Of a stretch of 64,000 bases of DNA, positions 37,001 through 51,794 are shown in pieces. Position numbers and translations under genes: made by a program. Under the pieces are notes generated by a model, which was not told the origin of the DNA, did not search any database, and saw nothing but the letters and a program-made list of their open reading frames with translations. The first letter of the stretch is position 1. Every line of letters starts with the position of its first letter. The stretch comes from Symsagittifera roscoffensis (lineage: Eukaryota > Xenacoelomorpha > Acoela > Convolutidae). Where the stretch lies: assembly GCF_963678635.1 (NCBI RefSeq), contig NC_087066.1, positions 67,095,477 through 67,159,476 of the forward strand, in the 5' to 3' direction.

Positions 37001-39360
37001 AGGAATGCATGACTATAACACTTGCGTATCTAAAACTGCTGTCTATTGATACCCTAGACGTTAATTGTCATCTGAAATGGTAAAATGGCACAGGAATGCA
37101 TGACTATAACACTAGGATATCTAAAACTGCTGTCTATGGATACCCTAGGTATTAATTGTCATCTGAAATGGCAGACTGGCACAGGACTGCATGACTATAA
37201 CAATAGGGTATCTAAAACTGCTGTCTATGGATACCCTAGACATTAATTGTCAGCTGAAGCGGTAGACTGGCACAGGAATGTATGGCTATAACACTAGGGT
37301 ATCTAAAACTGCAAAAAAAATTGAGTCCGATACCCCAGACATTAATTGTCAGCTGAAATGGTAAACTGGCACAGGAATGCATGACTATAACATTAGGGTA
37401 TCTAAAACTAAACTGCTGGTTATGGATACCCTAGGCAATAAATGTCAGCTGAAATGGTAAACTGGCACAGGAATGCATGACTATAACACTAAGGTATCTA
37501 AAACTGCTGTCTATGGATACCCTAGACATTAATTGTCATCTGAAATGGTTAACTGGCACAGGAATGCGTGACTATAACACAAGGGTATCTAAAACTAAAC
37601 TGCTGGTTATGGATACCCTAGACAATAATTGTCAGCTGAAATGGCAAACTGGCACAGGAATGCATGACTATAACACAAGGGTATCTAAAACTAAACTGCT
37701 GGTTATGGATACCCTAGACAATAATTGTCAGCTGAAATGGTAAAGTGGCACAGGAATGCATGACTATAACACGAAGGTGTCTAAAACTGCTGTCTATGGA
37801 TACCCTAGACATTAATTGTCAGCTAAAAGGCTAAACTGGCACAGGAATGCATGACTATAACACAAGGGTATCTAAAACCAAACTGCTGGTTATGGATACC
37901 CTAGACATTAATTGTCAGCTGAAATGGTAAACTGGCACAGGAATGCATGACTATAACATTAGGGTATCTAAAACTAAACTGCTGGTTATGGATACCCTAG
38001 GCAATAATTGTCAGCTGAAATGGCAAACTGGCACAAGAATGCATGACTATAACACTAGGGTATCTAAAACTAAACTGCTGGTTATGGATACCCTAGACAA
38101 TAATTGTCAGCTGAAATGGTAAAGTGGCACAGGAATGCATGACTATAACACGATGGTATCTAAAACTGCTGTCTATGGATACCCTAGACATTAATTGTCA
38201 GCTAAAAGGCTAAACTGGCACAGGAATGCATGACTATAACACAAGGGTATCTAAAACTAAACTGCTGGTTATGGATACCCTAGACATTAACTGTCAGCTG
38301 AAATGGTAAACTGGCACAGGAATGCATGACTATAACATTAGGGTATCTAAAACTAAACTGCTGGTTATGGATACCCTAGGCAATAATTGTCAGCTGAAAT
38401 GGCAAACTGGCACAAGAATGCATGACTATAACATTAGGGTATCTAAAACTAAACTGCTGGTTATGGATACCCTAGGCAATAATTGTCAGCTGAAATGGCA
38501 AACTGGCACAGGAATGCATGACTATAACACAAGGGTATCTAAAACTAAACTGCTGGTTATGGATACCCTAGACAATAATTGTCAGCTAAAAGGCTTAACT
38601 GGCACAGGAATGCATGACTATAACACTAGGGTATCTAAAACTGCTGTCTATTGATACCCTAGACGTTAATTGTCATCTGAAATGGTAAAATGGCACAAGA
38701 ATGCATGACTATAACACTAGGATATCTAAAACTGCTGTCTATGGATACCCTAGACATTAATTGTCATCTGAAATGGCAGACTGGCACAAGAATGCATGAC
38801 TATAACAATAGGGTATCTAAAACTGCTGTCTATGGATACCCTAGACATTAATTGTCAGCTGAAGCGGTAGACTGGCACAGGAATGTATGGCTATAACACT
38901 AGGGTATCTAAAACTGCAAAAAAAATTGAGTCCGATACCCTAGACATTAATTGTCAGCTGAAATGGTAAACTGGCACAGGAATGCATGACTATAACATTA
39001 GGGTATCTAAAACTAAACTGCTGGTTATGGATACCCTAGGCAATAATTGTCAGCTGAAATGGTAAACTGGCACAGGAATGCATGACTATAACACTAAGGT
39101 ATCTAAAACTGCTGTCTATGGATACCCTAGACATTAATTGTCATCTGAAATGGTTAACTGGCACAGGAATGCGTGACTATAACACAAGGGTATCTAAAAC
39201 TAAACTGCTGTCTATGGATACCCTAGACATTAATTGTCATCTGAAATGGTAAACTGGCACAGGAATGCGTGACTATAACACAAGGGTATCTAAAACTAAA
39301 CTGCTGGTTATGGATACCCTAGACAATAATTGTCAGCTGAAATGGTAAACTGGCACAGGA
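31050..39360 (+). repeat. Satellite domain III: GCTGGTTATGG linkers, alternating core types
   Basis: From about 32630 the linker TAAAACTAAACTGCTGGTTATG dominates. Cores carrying TCAGCTGA alternate irregularly with cores carrying TCATCTGA. A 566-bp unit (about 6 monomers) repeats between about 33561 and 34127. The 24-bp linker variant with GCAAAAAAAATTGAG recurs at 36373, 37311 and 38916 (offsets 938 and 1605). Similar monomers reappear at about 42900-46130. Confidence 0.75.
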
Positions 39361-40250
39361 ATGCATAACTATAACACTAGGGTATCTAAAACTGCTATCT
39401 ATGGATACCCTAGACAATAATTGTCATCTGAAATGGTAAAATGGCACAGGAATGCGTGACTATGACACCAGGGTATCTAAAACTAAACTGCTGTCTATGG
39501 ATACTTTCGACTTTAATTGTCAGCTGAAATGGTAGACTGGCACAGAAATTCATGACTATAAAACTAGGGTATCTAAAACTAGTGTCTATGGATACCCTAG
39601 ACATTAATTGTCATCTGAAATGGTAAACTGGCACAGAAATGCATGATTTTAACACTAGGGTATCTAATACTGGTGTCTATGGATACCCTAGACATTAAAT
39701 GTCATCTGAAATGGTAAACTGGCACAGGAATGCGTGACTATAACACTAGGGTATCTAAAACTAAACTGCTGCCTATGGATACCCTTGACTTTAATTGTCA
39801 GCTGAAATGGTATACTGGCACAGGAATGCATGACTATAACACTAGGGTATCTAAAACTGCAAAACAATTAATTCCGATACCCTAGACATTAATTCTCAGC
39901 TGAAATGGTAGACTGGCACAAGAATGCATGACTATAACACTAGGGTATCTAAAACTGGTGTCTATGGATACCCTAGACATTAATTGTCAGCTGAAATGGT
40001 AATCTGGCACAGGAATGCATGAGTATATTACTAGGGTGTCTAAAACTGCTGTCTATGGATACCCTAGACATTAATTGTCATCTTAAATGGCAAATTGGCA
40101 CAGGAATGTGTGACTATAACACCAGGGTATCTAAAACTAAACTGCTGTCTATAGATACCCTTGGCTTTATTTGTCAGCTGAAAGTGTAGACTGGCACAGA
40201 AATGCATGACTATAAAACTAGGGTATCTAAAACTAGTGTCTATGGATACC

Positions 40251-42540
40251 CTAGACATTAATTGTCATCTGACTTGGTAAACTGGCCCAGGAATGCATGA
40301 CTATAACACTAGGGTATCTAAAACTAAACTGCTGTCTATGGATACACTTGACTTTAATTGTCAGCTGAAATGGTAGACTGGCACAGGAATGCGTGACTAT
40401 AACACTAGGGTATCTAAAACTAAACTGCACTCTATGGATACCCTCGACTTTAATTGTCAGCTGAAATGGTAAACTGGCACAGGAATGCGTGACTAGAACA
40501 CTAGGGTATCTAAAACTAAACTGCTGTCTATGGATACCCTTGACTTCAATTGTCAGCTGAAATGGTATACTGGCACAGGAATGCATGACTATAACACTAG
40601 GGTATCTAAAACTGCAAAACAATAAAGTCCGATACCCTTAGACATTAATTGTCATCTGAAATGGTAGACTGGCACAGGAATGCATGACTATAACACTAGG
40701 GTATCTAAAACTGGTGTCTATGGATACCCTAGACATTAATTGTCAGCTGAAATTTTAAACTGGCACAGGAATGCATGACTATAACACTAGGGTATCTAAA
40801 ACTGCTGTCTATGGATACCCTAGACAATAATTGTCATCTTAAATGGTAAACTGGCACAGGAATGCGTGACTATAACACCAGGGTATCTAAAACTAAACTG
40901 CTGTCCATGGATACCCTTGACTTTAATTGTCAGCTGAAATAGTAGACTGGCACAGAAATGCATGACTACAAAACTAGGGTATCTAAAACTAGTGTCTATG
41001 GATATCCTAGACATGAATTGCCAAGACAATAATTGTCATCTGAAATGGTAAACTTGCACAGGAATGCGTGACTATAACACTAGGGTATCTAAAACTAAAC
41101 TGCTGTCTATGGATACCCTTGACTTTAATTGTCAGCTGAAATGGTAGACTGGCACAGAAATGCATGACTATAACACTAGGGTATCTAAAACTAGTGTCTA
41201 TGGATACCCTAGACATTAGTTGTCATCTGAAATGGTAAAATGGCACAGGAATGCGTGACTATAACACTAGGGTTTCTAAAACTAAACTGCCTTCTATGGA
41301 TACCCTTAACTTTAATTGTCAGCTGAAATGGTAGACGGGCACAAAAATGCATGACTATAACACTAGGGTATCTAAAACTGCTGTCTATGGATACCCTAGA
41401 CATTAATTGTCATCTGAAATGGTAAACTGGCCCAGGAATGTATGACTATAACACTAGGGCATCTAAAACTAAACTGCTGTCTATGGATACCCTTGACTTT
41501 AATTGTCAGCTGAAATGGTAGACTGGCACAGGAATGCGTGACTATAACACTAGGGTATCTAAAACTAAACTGCACTCTATGGATACCCTCGACTTTAATT
41601 GTCAGCTGAAATGGTAAACTGGCACAGGAATGCGTGACTAGAACACTAGGATATCTAAAACTAAACTGCTGTCTATGGATACCCTTGACTTCAATTGTCA
41701 GCTGAAATGGTATACTGGCACAGGAATGCATGACTATAACACTAGGGTATCTAAAACTGCAAAACAATAAAGTCCGATACCCTTAGACATTAATTGTCAT
41801 CTGAAATGGTAGACTGGCACAGGAATGCATGACTATAACACTAGGGTATCTAAAACTGGTGTCTATGGATACCCTAGACATTAATTGTCAGCTGAAATTT
41901 TAAACTGGCACAGGAATGCATGACTATAACACTAGGGTATCTAAAACTGCTGTCTATGGATACCCTAGACAATAATTGTCATCTTAAATGGTAAACTGGC
42001 ACAGGAATGCGTGACTATAACACCAGGGTATCTAAAACTAAACTGCTGTCCATGGATACCCTTGACTTTAATTGTCAGCTGAAATAGTAGACTGGCACAG
42101 AAATGCATGACTACAAAACTAGGGTATCTAAAACTAGTGTCTATGGATATCCTAGACATGAATTGCCAAGACAATAATTGTCATCTGAAATGGTAAACTT
42201 GCACAGGAATGCGTGACTATAACACTAGGGTATCTAAAACTAAACTGCTGTCTATGGATACCCTTGACTTTAATTGTCAGCTGAAATGGTAGACTGGCAC
42301 AGAAATGCATGACTATAACACTAGGGTATCTAAAACTAGTGTCTATGGATACCCTAGACATTAGTTGTCATCTGAAATGGTAAAATGGCACAGGAATGCG
42401 TGACTATAACACTAGGGTTTCTAAAACTAAACTGCCTTCTATGGATACCCTTAACTTTAATTGTCAGCTGAAATGGTAGACGGGCACAAAAATGCATGAC
42501 TATAACACTAGGGTATCTAAAACTGCTGTCTATGGATACC
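40251..42540 (+). repeat. 1145-bp 12-mer higher-order repeat, two adjacent near-identical copies
   Basis: 40251-41395 and 41396-42540 match monomer by monomer. Both contain the same odd monomer, in which GATATCCTAGACATGAATTG is followed by a short duplicated CAAGACAATAATTG. Counting GATACCC-type starts gives 12 monomers per unit. Only a few substitutions were seen, such as GGCCCAGGAATGCATG near 40282 against GGCCCAGGAATGTATG near 41427. Confidence 0.9.
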
Positions 42541-45500
42541 CTAGACATTAATTGTCATCTGAAATGGTAAACTGGCACAGGAATGCATGACTATAACACA
42601 TGGGTATCTGAAACTGCTGTCTATGGATAACATAGACATTAATTGTCATCTGAATGTTAAACTGGCACAAAAATGCATGACTATAACACAAGGGTATCTA
42701 AAACTAAACTGCTGAATATGGATACCCTAGACATTAATTGTCAGCTGAAATGGTAAAGTGGCACAGGAATGCCTGATTATAACACTAGGGTATTAAAACT
42801 GCTGTTTATGGATAACCTAGACATTAATTGTCATCTGAAATGGTTAACTGGCACAAGAATGCATGACTTTAACACAAAGGTATCTAAAATCAAACTGCTG
42901 GTTATGGATACCCTAGACATTAATTGTCAGCTGAAATGGTAAACTGGCACAGGAATGCATGACTATAACACTAAGGTATCTAGAACTGCTGTCTATGGAT
43001 ACCCTAGACAATAATTGTCAGCTAAAAGGCTAAACTGGCACAGGAATGCATGACTATAACACAAGGGTATCAAAAACTAAACTGCTGGTTATGGATACCC
43101 TAGACAATAATTGTCAGCTAAAAGGCTTAACTGGCACAGGAATGCATGACTATAACACTAGGGTATCTAAAACTGCTGTCTACTGATACCCTAGACATTA
43201 ATTGTCATCTGAAATGGTAAAATGGCACAGGAATGCATGACTATAACACTAGGATATCTAAAACTGCTGTCTATGGATACCCTAGACATTAATTGTCATC
43301 TGAAATGCCAGACTGGCACAGGAATGCATGACTATAACACTAAGGTATCTAGAACTGCTGTCTATGGATACCCTAGACAATAATTGTCAGCTAAAAGGCC
43401 AAACTGGCACAGGAATGTATGGCTATAACACTAGGGTATCTAAAACTGCAAAAAAAATTGAGTCCGATACCCTAGACATTAATTGTCAGCTGAAATGGTA
43501 AACTGGCACAGGAATGCATGACTATAACATTAGGGTATCTAAAACTAAACTGCTGGTTATGGATACCCTAGGCAATAATTGTCAGCTGAAATGGTAAACT
43601 GGCACAGGAATGCATGACTATAACACTAAGGTATCTAAAACTGCTGTCTATGGATACCCTAGACATTAATTGTCATCTGAAATGGTTAACTGGCACAGGA
43701 ATGCGTGACTATAACACAAGGGTATCTAAAACTAAACTGCTGGTTATGGATATCCTAGACAATAATTGTCAGCTGAAATGGCAAACTGACACAGGAATGC
43801 ATGACTATAACACTAGGGTATCTGAAACTAAACTGCTGGTTATGGATACCCTAGACAATAATTGTCAGCTGAAATGGTAAACTGGCACAGGAATGCATGA
43901 CTATAACACTAAGGTATCTAGAACTGCTGTCTATGGATACCCTAGACATTAATTGTCATCTGAAATGGTAAACTGGCACAGGAATGCGTGACTATAACAC
44001 AAGGGTATCTAAAACTAAACTGCTGGTTATGGATACCCTAGACAATAATTGTCAGCTGAAATGGTAAAGTGGCACAGGAATGCATGACTATAACACGAAG
44101 GTATCTAAAACTGCTGTCTATGGATACCCTAGACATTAATTGTCATCTGAAATGGAAAACTGGCACAGGAATGCATGACTATAACACAAGGGTATCTAAA
44201 ACTAAACTGCTGGTTATGGATACCCTAGACGATAATTGTCAGCTAAAAGGCTAAACTGGCACAGGAATGCATGACTATAACACTACACTAGGGTATCTAA
44301 AACTGCTATCTATGGATACCCTAGACAATAATTGTCATCTGAAATGGTAAAATGGCACAGGAATGCGTGACTATAACACCAGGGTATCTAAAACTAAACT
44401 GCTGTCTATGGATACTTTCGACTTTAATTGTCAGCTGAAATGGTAGACTGGCACAGAATTGCATGACTATAAAACTAGGGTATCTAAAACTAGTGTCTAT
44501 GGATACCCTAGACATTAATTGTCATCTGAAATGGTAAACTGGCACAGAAATGCATGACTTTAACACTAGGGTATCTAATACTAGTGTCTATGGATACCCT
44601 AGACATTAAATGTCATCTGAAATGGTAAACTGGCACAGGAATTTGTGACTATAACACTAGGGTATCTAAAACTAAACTGCTGCCTATGGATACCCTTGAC
44701 TTTAATTGTCAGTTGAAATGGTATACTGGCACAGGAATGCATGACTATAACACTAGGGTATCTAAAACTGCAAAACAATTAATTCCGATACCCTAGACAT
44801 TAATTCTCAGCTGAAATGGTAGACTGGAACAAGAATGCATGACTATAACACTAGGGTATCTAAAACTGGTGTCTATGGATACCCTAGACATTAATTGTCA
44901 GCTGAAAGGGTAATCTGGCACAGGAATGCATGACTATATTACTAGGGTGTCTAAAACTGCTGTCTATGGATACCCTAGACATTAATTGTCATCTTAAATG
45001 GCAAATTGGCACAAGAATGCGTGACTATAACACCAGGGTATCTAAAACTAAACTGCTGTCTATAGATACCCTTGGCTTTAATTGTCAGCTGAAATGGTAG
45101 ACGGGCACAAAAATGCATGACTATAACACTAGGGTATCTAAAACTGGTGTCTATGGATACCCTAGACATTAATTGTCAGCTGAAATGGTAGACTGGCACA
45201 GGAATGCATGACTATAACACTAAGGTATCTAGAACTGCTGTCTATGGATACCCTAGACATTAATTGTCATCTGAAATGGTAATCTGGCACAGAAATGCAT
45301 GACTATAACACTAGGGTATCTAAAACTGCAAAACAATTAATTCCGATACCCTAGACATTAATTCTCAGCTGAAATGGTAGACTGGCACAAGAATGCATGA
45401 CTATAACACTAGGGTATCTAAAACTGGTGTCTATGGATACCCTAGACATTAATTGTCAGCTGAAATGGTAATCTGGCACAGAAATGCATGACTCTAACAC

Positions 45501-48500
45501 TAGGGTATCTAAAAGTAGTGTCTATGGATACCCTAGACATTAGTTGTCATCTGAAATGGTAAACTGGCACAGGAATGCGTGACTATAACACTAGGGTTTC
45601 TAAAACTAAACTGCCTTCTATGGATACCCTTAACTTTAATTGTCAGCTGAAATGGTAGACGGGCACAAAAATGCATGACTATAACACTAGGGTATCTAAA
45701 ACTGGTGTCTATGGATACCCTAGACATTAATTGTCAGCTGAAATGGTAGACTGGCACAGGAATGCATGACTATAACATTAAGGTATCTAGAACTGCTGTC
45801 TATGGATACCCTAGACATTAATTGTCATCTGAAATGGTAAACTGGCACAGGAATGCGTGACTATAACACAAGGGTATCTAAAACTAAACTGCTGGTTATG
45901 GATACCCTAGACAATAATTGTCAGCTGAAATGGTAAAGTGGCACAGGAATGCATGACTATAACACGAAGGTATCTAAAACTGCTGTCTATGGATACCCTA
46001 GACATTAATTGTCATCTGAAATGGTAAACTGGCACAGGAATTCGTGACTATAACACAAGGGTATCTAAAACTAAACTGCTGAATATGGATACCCTAGACG
46101 ATAATTGTCAGCTAAAAGGCTAAACTGGCACAGGAATACATGACTATAACACTAGGGTATCTAAAACTGCTATCTATGGATACCCTAGACAATAATTGTC
46201 ATCTGAAATGGTAAAATGGCACAGGAATGCGTGACTATTACACCAGGGTATCTAAAACTAAACTGCTGTCTATGGATACTTTCGACTTTAATTGTCAGCT
46301 GAAATGGTAGACTGGCACAGAAATGCATGACTATAAAACTAGGGTATCTAAAACTAGTGTCTATGGATACCCTAGACATTAATTGTCATCTGAAATGGTA
46401 AACTGGCACAGAAATGCATGACTTTAACACTAGGGTATCTAATACTAGTGTCTTAGGATACCCTAGATATTAAATGTCATCTGAAATGGTAAACTGGCAC
46501 AGGAATGCGTGACTATAACACTAGGGTATCTAAAACTAAACTGCTGCCTATGGATACCCTTGACTTTAATTGTCAGCTGAAATGGTATACTGGCACAGGA
46601 ATGCATGACTATAACACTAGGGTATCTAAAACTGCAAAACAATTAATTCCGATACCCTAGACATTAATTCTCAGCTGAAATGGTAGACTGGCACAAGAAT
46701 GCATGACTATAACACTAGGGTATTTAAAACTGGTGTCTATGGATACCCTAGACATTAATTGTCAGCTGAAATGGTAATCTGGCACAGGAATGCATGACTA
46801 TATTACTAGGGTGTCTAAAACTGCTGTCTATGGATACCCTAGACATTAATTGTCATCTTAAATGGCAAATTGGCACAGGAATGCGTGACTATAACACCAG
46901 GGTATCTAAAACTAAACTGCTGTCTATAGATACCCTTGGCTTTATTTGTCAGCTGAAATGGTATACTGGCACAGGAATGCATGACTATAACACTAGGGTA
47001 TCTAAAACTGCAAAACAATTAATTCCGATACCCTAGACATTAATTCTCAGCTGAAATGGTAGACTGGCACAAGAATGCATGACTATAACACTAGGGTATT
47101 TAAAACTGGTGTCTATGGATACCCTAGACATTAATTGTCAGCTGAAATGGTAATCTGGCACAGGAATGCATGACTATATTACTAGGGTGTCTAAAACTGC
47201 TGTCTATGGATACCCTAGACATTAATTGTCATCTGAAATGGTAAACTGGCCCAGGAATGCATGACTATAACACTAGGGTATCTAAAACTAAACTGCTGTC
47301 TATGGATACCCTTGACTTTAATTGTCAGCTGAAATGGTAGACTGGCACAGGAATGCGTGACTAGAACACTAGGGTATCTAAAACTAAACTGCTGTCTATG
47401 GATACCCTTGACTTCAATTCTCAGCTGAAAAGGTATACTGGCACAGGAATGCATGACTATAACACTAGGGTATCTAAAACTGCAAAACAATAAAGTCCGA
47501 TACCCTAGACATTAATTGTCATCTGAAATGGTAGACTGGCACAGGAATGCATGACTATAACACTAGGGTATCTAAAACTGGTGTCTATGGATACCCTAGA
47601 CATTAATTGTCAGCTGAAATTTTAAACTGGCACAGGAATGCATGACTATAACACTAGGGTATCTAAAACTGCTGTCTATGGATACCCTAGACATTAATTG
47701 TCATCTTAAATGGTAAACTGGCACAGGAATGCGTGACTATAACACCAGGGTATCTAAAACTAAACTGCTGTCCATGGATACCCTTGACTTTAATTGTCAG
47801 CTGAAATAATTAGACTGGCACCATTTCAGTATCTAAAACTAAACTGCTGTCTATGGATACCCTTGACTTTAATTGTCAGCTGAAATGGTAGACTGGCACA
47901 GGAATGCGTGACTGTAGAACTAGGGTATCTAAAACTAAACTGCACTCTATGGATACCCTCGACTTTAATTGTCAGCTGAAATGGTAAACTGGCACAGGCA
48001 TGCGTGACTAGAACACTAGGGTATCTAAAACTAAACTGCTGTCTATGGATACCCTTGACTTCAATTGTCAGCTGAAAAGGTATACTGGCACAGGAATGCA
48101 TGACTATAACACTAGGGTATCTAAAACTGCAAAACAATAAAGTCCGATACCCTAGACATTAATTGTCATCTGAAATGGTAGACTGGCACAGGAATGCATG
48201 ACTATAACACTAGGGTATCTAAAACTGGTGTCTATGGATACCCTAGACATTAATTGTCAGCTGAAATTTTAAACTGGCACAGGAATGCATGACTATAACA
48301 CTAGGGTATCTAAAACTGCTGTCTATGGATACCCTAGACATTAATTGTCATCTTAAATGGTAAACTGGCACAGGAATGCGTGACTATAACACCGGGGTAT
48401 CTAAAACTAAACTGCTGTCCATGGATACCCTTGACTTTAATTGTCAGCTGAAATAATAGACTGGCACAGAAATGCATGACTACAAAACTAGGGTATCTAA

Positions 48501-49869
48501 AACTAGTGTCTATGGATACCCTAGACATGAATTGCCTAGACAATAATTGTCATCTGAAATGGTAAACTTGCACAGTAATGCGTGACTATAACACTAGGGT
48601 ATCTAAAACTAAACTGCTGTCTATGGATACCCTTGACTTTAATTGTCAGCTGAAATGGTAGACTGGCACAGAAATGCATGACTATAACACTAGGGTATCT
48701 AAAACTAGTGTCTATGTATACCCTAGACATTAGTTGTCATCTGAAATGGTAAACTGGCACAGGAATGCGTGACTATAACACTAGGGCTTCTAAAACTAAA
48801 CTGCCTTCTATGGATACCCTTAACTTTAATTGTCAGCTGAAATGGTAGACGGGCACAAAAATGCATGAATATAACACTAGGGTATCTAAAACTGCTGTCT
48901 ATGGATACCCTAGACATTAATTGTCATCTGAAATGGTAAACTGGCACAGGAATGCATGACTATAACACATGGGTATCTGAAACTGCTGTCTATGGATACC
49001 ATAGACATTAATTGTCATCTGAATGGTAAACTGGCACAAAAATGCATGACTATAACACAAGGGTATCTAAAACTAAACTGCTGAATATGGATACCCTAGA
49101 CATTAATTGTCAGCTGAAATGGTAAAGTGGCACAGGAATGCCTGATTATAACACTAGGGTATTAAAACTGCTGTTTATGGATAACCTAGACATTAATTGT
49201 CATCTGAAATGGTAAACTGGCACAGAAATGCGTGACTATAACACTAGGGTATCTAAAACTAAACTGCTGTCTATGAATACCCTTAATTTTAATTGTCAGC
49301 AGAAATGGTAGACTGGCACATAAATGCATGACTATAACACAAGGGTATCTAAAATCAAACTGCTGTTTATGGATACCCTTCCTTAGAAATTAATTGTCAG
49401 CTGAAATGGTAACTGGCACAGGAATGGATGACTATAACACTAGGGTATCTAAAACTGCTGTCTATGGATACCCTAGACATTAATTGTCATCTGGAATGGT
49501 AAACTGGCACAGAAATGCGCGACTATAACACTAGGGTATCTAAAACTAAACTGCTGTCTATTGATACCCTTAACTGTAATTGTCAGCTGAAATGGTAGAC
49601 TGGCACAGAAATGCATGACTATAACACAAGGGTATCTAAAACTAGTGTCTATGGATACCCTAGACATTAAGTGTCATCTGAAATTGTAAACTGGCACAGA
49701 AATGCGTGACTATAACACTAGGGTATCTAAAACTAAACTGCTGTCTATTGATACCCTTAACTGTAATTGTCAGCTGAAATGGTAGACTGGCACAGAAATG
49801 CATGACTATAACACTAGGGTATCTAAAACTAGTGTCTATGGATACCCTAGACATTATATGTTATCTCAA

Positions 49870-51600
49870 ATGGTAAACTGGCACAGGAATGTGTGACTAT
49901 ATCACTAGGGTATCTAAAACTAAACTGCTGTCTATGGATACCCTAGACATTAATTGTCAGCTGAAATGGTAGACTGGCACAGGAATGCATGACTATAACT
50001 CTAGGGTATCTAAAACTGCAAAACAATTAAGTCCGATACCCTAGACATTAATTGTCAGCTGAAATGGTAGACTGGCACAGAAATGCATGACTATAAAACT
50101 AGGGTATCTAATCCTAGTGTCTATGGATACCCTAGACATTAAATGTCATCGGAAATGGTAAACTGGCACAGGAGTGCGTGACTATAACACTAGGGTATCT
50201 AAAACTAAACTGCTGTCTATGGATACCCTTGACTTTTATTGTCAGCTGAAATGGTAGACTGGCACAGGAATGCATGACTATAACACTAGGGTATCTAAAA
50301 CTGCAAAACAATTAAATCCGATACCCTAGACATTAATTGTCAGCTGAAATGGTAGACTGGCACAGGAATGAATGACTATAACACTAGGGTATCTAAAACT
50401 GGTGTCTATGGATACCCTAGACATAAATTGTCAGCTGAAATGGTAGACTGGCACAGGAATGCATGACTATAACACTAGGGTATCTAAAACTGGTGTCTCT
50501 GGATACCCTTGACATTAATTGTCAGCTGAAATGGTAGACTGGCACAGAAATGCATGACTATAACACAAGGGTATCTAAAACTAGTGTCTATGGATACCCT
50601 AGACATTAAGTGTCATCTGAAATTGTAAACTGGCACAGAAATGCGTGACTATAACACTAGGGTATCTAAAACTAAACTGCTGTCTATTGATACCCTTAAC
50701 TGTAATTGTAAGCTGAAATGGTAGACTGGCACAGAAATGCATGACTATAACACTAGGGTATCTAAAACTAGTGTCTATGGATACCCTAGACATTAAATGT
50801 CATCGGAAATGGTAAACTGGCACAGGAGTGCGTGACTATAACACTAGGGTATCTAAAACTGCAAAACAATTAAGTCCGATACCCTAGACATTAATTGTCA
50901 GCTGAAATGGTAGACTGGCACAGAAATGCATGACTATAAAACTAGGGTATCTAATCCTAGTGTCTATGGATACCCTAGACATTAAATGTCATCGGAAATG
51001 GTAAACTGGCACAGGAATGTGTGACTATATCACTAGGGTATCTAAAACTAAACTGCTGTCTATGGATACCCTAGACATTAATTGTCAGCTGAAATGGTAG
51101 ACTGGCACAGGAATGCATGACTATAACTCTAGGGTATCTAAAACTGCAAAACAATTAAGTCCGATACCCTAGACATTAATTGTCAGCTGAAATGGTAGAC
51201 TGGCACAGAAATGCATGACTATAAAACTAGGGTATCTAATCCTAGTGTCTATGGATACCCTAGACATTAAATGTCATCGGAAATGGTAAACTGGCACAGG
51301 AGTGCGTGACTATAACACTAGGGTATCTAAAACTAAACTGCTGTCTATGGATACCCTTGACTTTTATTGTCAGCTGAAATGGTAGACTGGCACAGGAATG
51401 CATGACTATAACACTAGGGTATCTAAAACTGCAAAACAATTAAATCCGATACCCTAGACATTAATTGTCAGCTGAAATGGTAGACTGGCACAGGAATGAA
51501 TGACTATAACACTAGGGTATCTAAAACTGGTGTCTATGGATACCCTAGACAATAATTGTCAGCTGAAATGGTAGACTGGCACAGGAATGCATGACTATAA
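49870..51600 (+). repeat. 1128-bp-offset higher-order duplication near the right edge
   Basis: Rare variants recur with one offset: GTGTGACTATATCAC at 49891 and 51019, and GGAATGAATGACTATAAC at about 50366 and 51494. Between them the monomer order is the same. Confidence 0.75.
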
Positions 51601-51794
51601 CACTAGGGTATCTAATACTAGTGTCTATGGATACCCTAGACATTAAATGTCATCTGAAATGGTAAACTGGCACAGGAAAGCGTGACTATAACACTAGGGT
51701 ATCTAAAACTGGTGTCTATGGATACCCTAGACATTAATTGTCAGCTGAAATGGTAAACTGGCACAGGAATGCGTGACTATAACACTAGGGTATC

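Noticed and set aside
38322-38654. Open frames of 60-123 codons on both strands inside the satellite
   Set aside because: They arise from 96-bp (32-codon) monomers and stop wherever a 91-bp or 98-bp monomer shifts the frame; there is no gene-like start, end or composition.
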